This document shows, in pieces, positions 35,050-46,467 of a stretch of 64,000 bases of DNA (positions are counted from its first letter, which is position 1; every line of letters begins with the position of its first letter). The stretch comes from Erodium maritimum. Lineage: Eukaryota > Streptophyta > Magnoliopsida > Geraniales > Geraniaceae. The notes under the pieces are model-generated. The model was given only the letters and a program-made list of their open reading frames with translations, was not told the origin of the DNA and made no database searches. Made by a program: the position numbers and the translations under genes. The DNA is taken from the NCBI GenBank assembly GCA_963921825.1, contig OY997593.1:63348039-63412038 (forward strand). The letters are read 5' to 3'.

Positions 35050-37419
35050 TTATAAAAATCTCTTCTACCTTTTCGTGAGGTTCCCTCTACCCTAGTCAGG
35101 GTCTCGCTGCCGCCACCCTTACCATCGCCGACCACCACTGCCTCCCTGCCCTCATCGTCGCTGCATCGACGTTGCACTCATACCTCGCTACCCATCTCGA
35201 TTTTCATCTGGTCCCCGCCGTAATAGGCCGTCCCCGCCGCCCCCGACGACTTCGCCGCGGCCGTCTCTCGCCATTTCCGTTCATCCCAGCACCGGATCTG
35301 CATCTCCCGTCCGCTCCCACTCGGAAATGACATCCAAAGGTCAGATCCAACCTGTTTCTGGCGCTTCTCAGCAGCATGGCGTCTCCGACCAGCCTGGTTT
35401 TCCCTCCGGCGACTTGTTCACGTCGTCGTCTGAGTCAGCCCCCTCCCTTCCCTTGCCGGACCACCACCGGCCGACGGGCCTCCTGGCCTTGAAGGACAAA
35501 CCTGGTACGAACCAGGCAGCCTCCGAGGACTCTGCAACTTCGACGGTTGGCTCGGTCCAGGGCGATCGTTATCTGATGGTGAGAGAGACTCCTCGAGATC
35601 TGTTGCCCCACCCTCGGCCTCAATCTCCGACGGTGGTGCCTAGATATCGCCCTCTGTCATATCGGATATCGGACACGAACCCTCGGTCGTCAGGTGGACG
35701 GCGGCCGACGGTCTGCCCACCTGAGGCCCACTCGACCCGTATCTCCCCGGTCCCGGATTGGGGGGAAGATGATGACGAAGTAGTGGTCTTGGAGGAGGGA
35801 GTCCCACTCTTCACCAAGGGCACGTACCAGTTCTCCCTAGCAGCCACGGTCGCAGGGGACCAGGTCTACAATCAGAACGTCGTCTGCGCGATGATGCTAC
35901 AAAAGTGGAAGGTGACTGGAATTCAGGTGGAGTTCATGTCCCCGGAGGTCACAGGCTACCATTTCCCTTCTGCCGAGACGATGGAAAATATCCGTCATAG
36001 GGATTCTTGGAGCTTCAAGGGTTTCCTCTTCTGTTGGAGCCTCTCAGAAAATTTGTCCGAGCCAATGAGATTAACTTCCATCATGTGGAGATCGGTGTCC
36101 GGGCGCTCAATATCCCGGTGGGAGACAGGAACGATTACATCCGTGGTCTCATTGCAGATGGTATTGGCACCCAAGTTCCATCGGCCCCGATCCCGTTGGC
36201 TCGACGGGAGGACATGTTCTTATGGTTACGGGTCCGAATGGAGTTGCACCGACCTCTACGACGACGACTACGACTCAGATTTCCAAGTACTACAACATCC
36301 GTTGTGATTGATTTGCAATATGAGAGGATAGTGGATTTTTGTTGCATGTGTGGAATGGTAACCCACATAATCTTGGGCTGCACGACTCAATTGCTGGGGA
36401 TTGGTTGGGAAGAGATTCGTTACGATCCGTCTATCTTGGCCCCAAGCCAGATGGATGTGGATCGGCTGCCGAGGACGGTCTGGAATACACCCCCTTCGGT
36501 GACACACCCGACTATTACGTATCTCCTAAGTGACCTGTTCTTGAATCCGCTGATTCGCTCCAGGGAAATCACTATGGGTGAAGATCTACCCGGCGCAGAC
36601 ATTCCGAAGTCTGACAATCTGGCTAGGGTTACCCCAGGAGGGGCAACCAATGTAATGCAGAAGGGAGGGCGTCGAGTCTCTGGAGGGCCACCGGGCTTCA
36701 CGAAGCCTGACAATCTGGCTAACGTCCACCCTGCTGTTGATACTATGGACCGAGCTGAACCCAAAGCTATTGTAGTGATCGAGGAGGGGAAGGAGAAAGA
36801 TCCCCAGGGGAAACAAAAAGATCCCCAGGCTGGACTAGGGAAATGAGGGCCCAACCGAGGAAAGGGTAAACTGACCACCCTAAATACTAGGAGCGGGTCG
36901 TCGTATGCTCGTCCGCCGGAGTCAAAGAAGCTGATGGATGATCCGACCCCCCAACATCAAATAATGTGGCCGGTCTACCAAAAGGAGGAAAGGGAAGAAC
37001 AGACGGAGGCCCAACAGCCTCCAATGCAGGAATGAACCGACCTGACAGGGGTGGGTGGAGTCGTCCTCAGACTATACCTACAGACCCGGGACAGCCAGTG
37101 CTGGGAGGTCCCGGGCAGCCTGCACATTCAGCAAAGTTTATTTATCTGTTTTCTTGTTGTTTGCAGTCACTTTGGAACATTTTACTTCATGTTTGCTTTA
37201 GGACTTTTTACTTTAGGTCTCGTTGTTTTGGGAAGATGGTAAGGAGTTGTCTTGAGTTTGTGCCCACGATTTCAAGTGGGCTATTATTATGGGTCCATGA
37301 GCGCCGGGCTTGCTACGGTCGGCCCGGACACACTTCTGGAACCTAGGGCGGTCACGCCTCATCCTGTTTGATTACTTATTGATATTAATGAAAGTCTCCG
37401 GTTACCCGTTTAAAAAAAG
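35050..37419 (+). mobile_element. LINE (L1-like) copy lacking ORF2
   Basis: An 18-bp target duplication AGAGCATTTCTAGTTATT occurs at 35032-35049 and 37420-37437. The insert ends in an A run (TTTAAAAAAAG). Copy B of the host repeat shows the empty site near 42181. The insert has a GC-rich 5' part, an ORF1-like region (35327-36846) and a 3' part without a reverse transcriptase frame. It is therefore an internally deleted or ORF1-only copy moved in trans. Confidence 0.8.
35327..36846 (+). pseudogene. LINE ORF1-like gene: DUF4283 region and CCHC zinc knuckle, frameshifted
   Basis: The first frame (35327-36307) has a Pro/Ser-rich head and then FTKGTYQFSLAATVAGDQV to MMLQKWKVTGIQVEFMSPEV, which fits the DUF4283 region of plant LINE ORF1 proteins. 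Near 36010-36060 the reading shifts to the frame 36007-36846 (LRKFVRANEINF, VRMELHRPLRRRLRLRF). That frame contains an intact CX2CX4HX4C knuckle in YERIVDFCCMCGMVTHIILGC. The family binds RNA in retrotransposition. The frameshift means no single full protein is made. Confidence 0.7.
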
Positions 37420-37837
37420 AGAGCATTTCTAGTTATTAACATTTCTTTTGGTTAAAAGAAAATATTGATCGAATAAATAAATAAATAAATTTGTTTCCCT
37501 CTCCTCTTTCGATCAAGTTAAAAAAATTTGTATTTTTAGTCTATGTTTTTCCTACTAACTAATAAGATAACAAATATTATAAAAAATTTAATACACACAA
37601 AATAAATAGAAATGATTTTTCATTAAAAATAATTAAAATACTAACTATTTTCCATTCGATTCGTCTTTAGCCACATTGATGTTGGCTCCCTCCTGTCACC
37701 AACGACGTGTCTCCCGATCTTATTCGGTCTCCATCTGCAACTCCGGTGGTGGTTGTCTGGCTCACCTCGACATTCATCGACCTCACCGTCTCGGAGCCCC
37801 TCGATCTCACTGTATAAGATCATCCCTCCTAAGCACA

Positions 37838-37857
37838 CCCCCCCCCCCCCCCCCCCC
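37838..37857 (+). repeat. Poly(C) run, 20 bases
   Basis: Twenty uninterrupted C in copy A; copy B has a short C run at the same place. Its length may be affected by sequencing slippage. Confidence 0.9.
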
Positions 37858-38053
37858 GTCGTCTCTGAAACAACCACAAGCGCCACCATCAATGTCCATA
37901 CCTCCTTGGCCACTATTGATGCATGCGAAGAGCATACAAATTCGATGCACCCCCGTTTCTAGTACCTACTACAGATTCAGCTTGTACTGGAACAAACTAT
38001 ATCAGATCATCTCTCTTAATCAACCCCCTCTGTCTTTGAAGCCGTCACAGGCA

Positions 38054-38978
38054 CGTCCATCTCCCTGGCCTCCACCGTGGCACCCTCCTCGACCCCTCTC
38101 ACGATTTTGGATCAAGTTAATCAACTGGGACTTATCTATTTTATCTGATTTCTTAGTTGTAGGGTTAATGGCTAGTGAGCAGAGATTAGGAACTTTTCCT
38201 GGGAGGGAAGCTTGAATCACGTATATCCTCCCAATACAACTGATGATGAGTTCAAGTTTGGTCGCTTTCCCCCCATATACAGCGTTTAGGTACTACCTTG
38301 AGCAGGACTTCCAGTTCCGTTTTCCAACCCCCACATTTCCTTCATGCCTATATGGCGAGTTCAATACCGTTTCTGACGATTACTTTGTTACAGAGTTATG
38401 TGTGGTGAGCCCTTCGGGGACTCTTTACTTATATTGACTCTTTTATTATTAATGAAATTCCGCACCTTTTAGTTAAAAAATGCTAACATAATATCGAAAT
38501 AAACTAGAATGAAAGATAATTATGTGTTATCGCCAAACTTATTCCAAATGTTCGATGAGGTCTGCTTTTAATGCATGATGAGCATGTTGATCATGCATCA
38601 TTTCGGTATTCGATACTACGACATAGGTCAGGACGAATCTTCCTTGCGTGAATGTTAGTTCGTTTGACCCACCATCATCTATTTGTTCATTGTAACCATC
38701 ATATGTATGATGCTCTGCCTTAAAATCATATTGTGCATGATAACACATGCATTCATGACTAAGCCGAGGAAAGATGGTTTTCACATTTGACTCGGTTGAG
38801 TGATAATGTGAAACCGAGATTGAAGGACCCCAAATGATCATTCTACATCTTTTCTGCAGGCTTCTTAAACTTCAAAAAATTTCTTGTGCTTCGGAAGCTG
38901 AGCCAATGAGATTGTTTTCACAAAAATCGGACAAGAAAGATACATACCATCAACAAGATAATAAGGAAAATTGTATTG
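38054..38978. other. Unassigned sequence between repeat copy A and solo LTR copy 2
   Basis: About 900 bp with no recognised gene. A 100-codon minus-strand frame at 38539-38841 is His/Tyr-rich (HYHSTESNVKTIF, CYHAQYDF) and matches nothing I know. It may belong to the element into which the solo LTR inserted. Confidence 0.35.
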
Positions 38979-41026
38979 GTGACTGTAATAACCGCCCCCG
39001 GTCGAACCGGTAAATTCTAAACAAGTTTGACTTTCGGCCGGAAAAGTCAACCGAAGACTCAGGAAGTCATTCAGGACGTTTCCGGGGCCCAAAAAGCTTA
39101 GCCGTAATCACGGTTAGCTTAGTTTGGCCGTTTCCTTCAGTTTGACTGTAATTTTGGGTAGGTCAACTTTCGGTCAAACTTGGACTTTTTATCGACTTTT
39201 TCCGACTTAAAATGTGGACAGCTGAAATTAATTTAATGGAAAGGAGCTCCTGCAATGCCACATGGCATTAGAGCCTTGGATGAGAAGAAATAGAGTTAAA
39301 ATGACTCTTACACCCTCCCAACTACCTTTAAAGGGATAGGACCTTAATGGCCTTTTGGTAATTGGACAAAGTAGGTCATTTAAAGCAACATGAGCACACA
39401 ACTTAGCTCATTATTTGTTGTAGCAGCCGAAATTCACCAAGGGAGAGAGGAAGAGAGAGCTTCATTTCTTGAGGAAGAAGAAAGAGAGGAAAGCTAGCAT
39501 TTTGGAGCTTGTTCTTGGTCATTTCTCCTCCATTTTCCTTCCATCTTCATCATCTCATCTTCCTAGAGGTATGCATGCTCTTAACTTTCCATTTCATCCA
39601 CTTTCAAGTTTTGGGTTTTGTGGGTTTTGGCTTGAAGTTGAAGAACTAGCTATTTTGGGTGTTGCTTGGAGAAGAAGTAGTGAAGTTAGGTTGTTTTGAT
39701 TGTGTTTTGGTTGAAGCTTTGATGAACCCATTGAGGAGGTTGTTGTTTGGGGACTTTGGTTGGTTATTTTGGAGTTGTTTGGAGTTGGAAATGGAGTTTT
39801 AGGTGTGATTTTCGTGGAATCCGAGTTGGGGAAGAAAGGGGAAGGCTCTGGTCAGGTTTGGCACGGAACGAGACCCGGACCGGGCCATGTGCCGGCACGG
39901 CAGGCCGCACGGAACGGGTCTGGTACCAGCACGGTATGCGATATGGAACGGGCGAGAGTCCGGCACGATACCTCACACGGTCCGTGTCAGACTCCAGGCC
40001 GGTCTGTGACGCGGTTCATGCTGGTTGCCGGGCCGGTCTGTGACACTGTCCGTGCCAGGTTCCGGCACGGCCAGTCACACGGTCCTGATGGCATTCCGGG
40101 TCAGACCTCAAGAACCAAAACCCTTCCTTTTGAGGCCTTTTCGATTCCTAAATCATTCCTTTGACTTTGTTTCTATTATTTGGGGGCTTTTGTGTGTCTT
40201 TGAGGGAACGCTCCGTTGGATTACTAATTTTGGTATTTTTGTGGTCCAAGACCGTGAGCCTGAGCTCAAGAGGAGGAAAGGCCTTGGACCCGAGCTAGAG
40301 AGACGAAGATCACTCCGGAACCCGTGTGAAGAACGGAGGAGAGACTAACTGGCTTTACAGCAGAGTTTTTAGAGGAAGACCACAAGGTAGGGAAAATCCT
40401 AACTACTCGAGTATTTCAATACTAGTATGCCTATTAGGTTAATAAAATTGGAAAGGTCTTAGAATTGCATATAGGATGCGAATAACTAGAATAATCGTCT
40501 TTCATTTACTAATAATCGGATGCGTCTAGTATGCATGCTTAGGATGTGAATAACTAGTGTAATTCGCTTTCAATACTTGGGAATTGCTTTACTGGTAGAG
40601 AGGCCGTGATGAGCCCTCGGATTAGTTGTTTGTGCTTGCTTCACATGCTCGTTTGCTTAGTTCAAGCTAAGTTAAGAGTATAATGAAACTAGTTAAATTG
40701 TATGCTTGAATGTTTGATTGAAGGTTTACATGTTTGGTTGATTGAATGTTTACATGATTGGTTGAATGATGGAATGTTTGAATAATTGATTGGTTGAACG
40801 GATGATCGAGTATGATTGATTGTGTCAAACGGTACGATCAGGTGATCGATGGACCGATGGATCGTGACAGGTAAGTATAACGGTAAGTGTAGAGGACTAA
40901 ATGGATGTCTTTGGTGTGTTGTGGTGAAAATGTGATTCGATAAGTGTTGGTTGGTTGATATGTTTTAGTGTGACTCTCTTATTCTTGTTCTTGAGATGTT
41001 TGGTTGTTCGGTATGGTACTTACACC

Positions 41027-41050
41027 GGGGGGGGGGGGGGGGGGGGGGGG
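41027..41050 (+). repeat. Poly(G) run, 24 bases
   Basis: Twenty-four uninterrupted G inside solo LTR copy 2. Such a run can form G-quadruplexes and is prone to slippage in replication and sequencing. Confidence 0.95.
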
Positions 41051-41084
41051 TAATCCGGTGGTATTATAGTCGTTGGTGTTTGGC

Positions 41085-41330
41085 AGCTCCTGCGGGATAA
41101 TGATTGGTTATTGGAGCCTGCGGGGCATTGATTATTGGAGCTTGCGGGCATTGGTTATTGGACCCTACGGGGCATTGATTATTAGAGCATGCGGGCATTG
41201 GTTATTGGACCCTACGGGGCATTGATTATCGGAGCCTGAGGGCATTGGAGGTGGACCCTGCGGGGCAATTGGATGGTTTACCCTGCGGGAATGGTTACTT
41301 ATGGTCTCACCCAAGTGTATGCGTCCTGCG
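41085..41330 (+). repeat. Minisatellite in solo LTR copy 2
   Basis: About nine or ten degenerate units of roughly 22-26 bp of the type GGCATTGATTATTGGAGCCT with a GCGGG core. Two unit types alternate (GGAGC and GGACC), hinting at a higher-order 45-50 bp period. Confidence 0.8.
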
Positions 41331-42100
41331 GGAGCACTACCTTGGTTCTCTATGACATATGGTCCTTTGGAGGCATTTCCGAGAATCCCGATGATAAGCG
41401 TCCCTTTTGAATTGTTTCCGGTGCCCCGATGCATGTGTCTCCTCTGGACCGAGGGAAAATATGATATGATATGAATACTCTGGTGGATCGGAGTATGGGA
41501 ACCGATGTGACACCAGAATCTATTCATGGATCGGAGGCTTGAGAAAGCAAGTGGTTGGTGTGATATTACTTGTTCCCATTTTAATGGTTATGACATATTT
41601 ATAGTACGTTTTACGTAATCTTTTAAAGTTACAGTTATCTTTGAGAATGCGATACTATTCTTATTTATACGGATTCCTAGTATTTCATTGTTTGGTAGTG
41701 TTTAATTGTAATTTGCGTTGCCATGCTAACACAATCTTGTTATTAAATTGAAGGTTAATTTATTTACGATTTTCCCTACTGAGCGTAAGCTCACTCCTGT
41801 GGTTTTTCTTACTGTTTTTACAGGCGTACCTAATGTTTAGGAAGTTCGAGGCTCGGGAGCTTCTGGCTATTTTGGGGGTTATTCTAGAGATGTGTTGGTC
41901 TTTTGTACTAAACATTATTTATCTTGCACTTTATGTTGAGCTTTGACTCATATTTGAAGTTTTTGGATTATTTATTATGAGGATTTGATGGAGTTTATTT
42001 GAATTTCTAAAGGATCTATTAATTGTTCTTCATTTTCTATTTTTAACTCAGGTCACGTCTTGAGTCCGGTCAAATCCAGATTTGAGGCGTGACAGTGACC

Positions 42101-42878
42101 GTTTATACTACGTTGGGTCTAAAGTCTAAACGCACAAAAGTTCTGAGAAGTATGTGAGGTATATGTTTCGTCTTGTATCATAGCATTTCTAGTTATTAAT
42201 ATTTTATTGGTTAAAAAGTTGATAAAATAAAAAAAAATGGCCTCTCTCTCTTTTATCAATCAAGTGAAAAAAATTGTATTTTGTCCATGTTTTTTCTACT
42301 AACTAATAGGATAGACTGATAGGATAAGTAACATTATAAACGAAAATTTAAATACACACAAAATAAATAGAAATGATTTTTCATTGAAAATAATTAAAAA
42401 ACTAACAATTAACCCCGATTCATATACTTTCTCTTCTTTGAACACTTCTAGTTATGTTAAGGTTTTTTTTTTCTTTTCTGTTAGGGCTCCCTTCGATCCT
42501 CCTCTAGCCACTGCAATATTGACTCCCTCCCGACACCAACGATGTGTCTCCCGATCTTATTCGGTCCACCATCTACAACTCCTATGGTGGCTAGCTGGCT
42601 CACCTCGGCATCCATCGACCTCGTCGTCTCGGAGCCCCTCGATCTCGCTGTATCGGATCATCTCTCCTATGAACACCCCCCTGCCGTCTCTGAAACAGCC
42701 ACAGGCGCCACCATCAATGTCCCTACCTCTTTGGCCTGCACTGATGCATGCGAAAAGCGTACAGATTTGATGCACCCTCATTTTTTATACCTAATGCGGA
42801 TTCATCTTCCACTGAAACAAACTATATCGGATCATCTCTCATGAGCAACCCCCGTCGTCTCTAAAGCCGTCACATGCT
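42101..42878 (+). repeat. Unknown dispersed repeat, copy B
   Basis: Matches copy A (34970-35049 plus 37438-38053) from GGTCTAAAGTCTAAACGCAC to AAAGCCGTCACATGC. It keeps the uninterrupted site (CATAGCATTTCTAGTTATTA) into which the LINE went in copy A. A 128-codon frame at 42384-42770 covers the C-rich half but is not preserved in copy A, so coding is doubtful. Confidence 0.65.
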
Positions 42879-43811
42879 AAAGAGTGTTAGCATTGGATGA
42901 CCCACACTGAAAATACTCCATAAAACATGAATATTGAGTATTTCTTATCTATCAAAGTATATCTTAGTCCTATAATCTTGAGATTACCATATATCCTATA
43001 AGAGTGGATTCATGTATTGACACAACCCAACAATACTTCCTAACAAGATGGTCATAAAGATTTTTCTCAGATATGGATACATTCATATGATGAGTACGAG
43101 TGATTTTCATAGATATCTTGTCACTTATGCCATCATAAATCAGATATCATCGTCCCCCTTGATTAGTGAAAGATTGTAAAATGAAGCATGAAGCATGTGT
43201 TCAGTATATCTATGTGTAATGCTCTTTTCCGTATTCCCGTCGATCACTGATGAATAGAAACTCGAATAGACATCCGATTGAAGAATGACATCATCAAAGT
43301 CAGTCGAGAGCTGCGGTGGGGACCGATCAGAGAGAGAGAGAGAGACTAGCACAGGACCCAAATCATCATACATATCCGTAACGGTGGTCATGTATGATTC
43401 GTTAGCATCCGAGACCCTAAATGTCCACCTGTCTAACTTGCTACACGAAGGACCTAGAGACGCACCAATAGTAACATTGACAATAGGGTGATGTGTTATA
43501 TGCTTGATCGGAGCGAGGTTGAACACCAGTCTTGAAAAAAAAACTAGAGGTTAGTAGGGTTCGATCGAGAGACAAGAGTCAAGGGACTACATCTCCCACT
43601 AATTCTTGTCAACAACTCTACCATACCAGAATGAGGAATGTAAGGAAAGGTATCTACCTAAACTGGCTCAAGAAACATGTCTTCATAAACCCAACCTTCA
43701 AAGGACGATCATCCGCTCTCCAACCATAACATTCAACACGTGAACTAATGCCACGAGGCCCGCGACCCAGAAAGATGATACGACGTCGAAGAACCAGGGT
43801 GTATAGAAACA
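42879..43811. other. Unassigned sequence
   Basis: Contains a GA run at 43328-43344 and a 128-codon minus-strand frame at 43140-43526 (SDRSPPQLSTDFDDVILQSD) without recognised homology. No repeat boundary was found. Confidence 0.35.
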
Positions 43812-44663
43812 AGGGGAAAGGCCGTTTCCCAACTATGGTTCACCTTTGTTTCCATCGTCCACACTGCGACTGACCTTCGTTCCCCATTCCCATCGGTGAA
43901 CTTTTCGCGATTCTCATAAACTAACGGAAACCGTCTGTTTTGACGGCACCGTCAGTATTTTCAGCGCGTGACAGTCACGTGCCTTTCCATTTTTCGTAAA
44001 TGGCCAGATTTCCCTTAGGGGAAAAGCCACATCCCAACTATGTTTCACCTTTGATTCCACCATCCTAACTACGACTTACCTTTGATCTCAATTCCCATTT
44101 GCGAACTATTCGCTATTCTTCAAAACTATCAACCATCAACATCAGGCCATACATCTCTCATGCTCATCTCTCGTGACCTTCTTCCCATACCCATCATCTT
44201 CTTCTTCCGTACTCATCCATGGTGAGCATCCATGGTGAAGCTCGGGCTAGATTTAAAAAAACTCCTCCCTTTCTTTTCATGAAAAAAAACATGCTTAAAA
44301 AAAGCCCCACCCGAATTGCAGATCTGAGAAGGTCATCCCTCCGTGGGCGTGAACCAAATAAGGAGATTTGGGGATTTTATTGGATGTGGTTTCAGAGTTC
44401 GTCTTCTTGGATTTGGCTCTGCAGAGTACATAATCTCGAACTCACCGATGCTCTTCGTCTCCGATGGAGCTTCGGTTCTGCAGATTTGAGATGATGAACA
44501 TAGAACCACCATCGTACTCTATTTGTGTCCATATTTGGGTTTGAAAAAAAAAGTATCAAAATGATAAATAAAAAAAATAAAAAAGAAAAAGATTTGGGTC
44601 TGTGTTCATCGGTTGGAGATTTGGGGAAGAAGAAGAAAATGTCAAAAAAATTTCAATGTTGGT

Positions 44664-44716
<53 letters not shown>

Positions 44717-45015
44717 TAAAATATGATTATTATATATAAAAATATTTAAATATCAGATTATAAATAAATTTAAAAAGTTTATTTATAGATAAATTAAAAA
44801 ATATATTTATTAATTTGATTTAAAACAAATCTATTTCAAGTTTGAGGACAAATTCGTCTTTTTTCAAGCAAAACTAACGGTGTCATCCAAAATAACAGAT
44901 TTTGATAGTTTTAAAGAATCGTGAATAGTTCGCAGGTGAATGGGGAACGAAGGTCAATCGCAGTGTAGACGATGGAAACAAAGTTCAACTATAGTTCGGA
45001 TAGGGCCTTTCCCCT
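43812..45015. mobile_element. Long-TIR element with a third internal TIR-like block
   Basis: The left end AGGGGAAAGGCC (43812 on) and the complement of the right end AGGGGAAAGGCC (ending 45015) are inverted repeats of about 130 bp. They share TTTGTTTCCATCGTC, GACCTTCGTTCCCCATTC and CACGATTCT-like parts. A third block with the same layout begins AGGGGAAAAGCCACATCC at about 44018 in the left orientation. The inside holds a short Lys-rich frame and an (AT)n run, but no transposase. Long TIRs suggest a Mutator-like origin; the target duplication is not clear. Confidence 0.65.
44668..44711 (+). repeat. (AT)n microsatellite
   Basis: More than 40 bp of alternating AT inside the long-TIR element. 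Confidence 0.95.
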
Positions 45016-45481
45016 ACAAACAAACATGTCAAACTTCCCTCTACAATTGAGTACCGACACCACACACAATTTCGATTTCCTTGTATACTTGATAACCTGA
45101 GTTACTTCGTTTACATAAAAATAACTGATTTGAGTGCTACTGAAGTAGTTGAATTTTGACCCGAAACCGTACGAGTACACAGTAAAAGACATGACGCGGT
45201 TGAGTGCCCAATAAAATACACATGAAGAATATCAGAACGAAGACATTCAAGTTAATTCAAACTAACAGGTATACTGAACAAGCTCCTAACAAGTAGCTTA
45301 GCTATCTGTGTACGAAACCAATCCTCAGCAATACCGAACACTTGACCTTCCAGAAGGAAGTACAACCTTGTATTCAAATATACAAGAATTCGCGTCTACG
45401 TTTCTACCTTCACTGTTCTCTATCCAATCAATCTACATCACTTTTACACTTTTGCCCACCACTTCTCTTCTAACTTCTACC
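45016..45481 (-). other. Presumed 3'UTR of the HSF gene
   Basis: AT-rich sequence directly after the HSF stop codon on the minus strand; no other gene is visible. The extent of the transcript is unknown. Confidence 0.4.
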
Positions 45482-46456
45482 CTATGATTTCCCCAGCTCC
45501 AGCCACGCATCCGAATCTTCCTTCTCATCCAACGGCTCTGATTTGATCTCGGAATCACGCTTCTGACACGCTTCGTCCTCTTCGTTCCTCACGCGCTTCC
45601 TGCCGATTGAGACGCCGAACAACTTTGGGGTGACGTCATCCACAGCCTTACCCCCGGCGTCCGACCCGAACAAATCTAAATGTCTTGTCTCCGGCGAGGG
45701 GCCGTAATCTGATTGCCCGTTGGCGTAGTTCGACATGAGCGCGACTATGTTGTTGCACAAGCCACGCAGTTGAGCCAGTTCCTGACTCAGCTGCGAGTTC
45801 TCTTTCCTGAGCCGCTCGTTCTCTTCCAGAAGCTCCGGCGTGGTGGTGCAACTGGTGTGTCGGGTTTGGACCGGCACGGAGGCTGTAGCTGGCGACGAAT
45901 TCGAGGAGATCACCTGTTCGTCGCCGGAGTTTCCCGGCGAGACAGCGATAGGCACCGCCGCGACCGCTACAGTCACGGCCGCTGCGACGGATGTAGAGGC
46001 CGGGGACGCCGTAGACGAGATTTTCCGGCGTTGGATGTCGCGGAGGAGGCTTTTCTCGCCCTTCCGGAAACAGTCGTTCGCAAATTCCCACCGATCCGGC
46101 ACCACCTTTCGAAACCCCTAGATTGAACACAAGAAAAATCATATCATTCAAGTGGAAATAATAACAAATGAAGATTTTATTTTATTTTCAAGTAAGAAGA
46201 AACTCACGTAAGTGTTGAGCTGTCGAACAAAGCTAGAGAAATTGTTGTGCTTGAAGTACTTGGGTAACAAATCTCGGGCGAATTCAGCCGGTCGCCAGAC
46301 TATGAAGGTCGATCCGTCGTCGTTCCATGAAATCAGATCGTCCACCGCCGGGTCGTCTACCAGCTGATACGTTTTAGTCAAAAACGGCGTCGGCAGGGAC
46401 CTCTGGCTGTCGCCGGAACCTGATTCGGCGGTCTGCTCAGCCGGCAGAGGTGCCAT
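45482..46456 (-). CDS. HSFB2: Class B heat shock transcription factor (HSFB2 type)
   Basis: Two coding exons on the minus strand: 46456-46208 and 46117-45482 (294 aa). The intron (46118-46207) splits the DNA-binding domain after QLNTY, the position kept in plant HSFs. The DNA-binding domain spans about residues 20-115: [56 protein letters not shown]. An Ala/Val/Ser linker follows. The oligomerisation heptads are [20 protein letters not shown] (about 178-218), without the class A insertion. The class B repressor motif [11 protein letters not shown] is at about 248-258 and the tail is acidic. Class B HSFs lack the AHA activation motif and usually repress or modulate heat and defence genes. There is a 5'UTR intron and two perfect heat shock elements upstream. 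UGE lies next, on the same strand. Confidence 0.95.
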
Positions 46457-46467
46457 GGACGCAACTC

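Larger units (their letters stand above)
34930..38053 (+). repeat. Unknown dispersed repeat, copy A (split by a LINE)
   Basis: The segments 34970-35049 and 37438-38053 match 42101-42878 in the same order and direction. Shared landmarks are CTAAAGTCTAAA, GCATTTCTAGTTATT, ACACAAAATAAATAGAAATG, CCCGATCTTATTCGGTC, TCGGAGCCCCTCGATCTC and AAGCCGTCACA. It carries no long conserved frame: the C-rich half gives different short frames in each copy. No terminal inverted or direct repeat was found, so its class is open. The left edge is approximate. Confidence 0.6.
38984..42094 (+). mobile_element. Solo LTR, copy 2 of the long-LTR family
   Basis: It begins TGTAATAACCGCC and ends GGCGTGACA, with a perfect 5-bp duplication GTGAC (38979-38983 and 42095-42099). 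It is 3111 bp long and lacks PBS, polypurine tract and coding domains. The first 200 bp (GGCCGGAAAAGTCAACCG, GGGCCCAAAAAGCTTAG) and the last 100 bp match copies 1 and 3. Length beyond copy 1 comes partly from a different tandem array and a G run. Confidence 0.8.

Noticed and set aside
34930-42878. Idea that repeat copies A and B are the two LTRs of one element around 38-42 kb
   Set aside because: The sequence between them is mostly a solo LTR with its own duplication, no PBS or polypurine tract adjoins A or B, and they are too diverged.
44525-44719. Lys-rich ORF ending in Ile/Tyr repeats
   Set aside because: Produced by A-rich sequence and the (AT)n run.
45713-46126. 137-codon plus-strand ORF over the HSF gene
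   Set aside because: Shadow of HSF exon 2 with its GC-rich Ala/Val linker.
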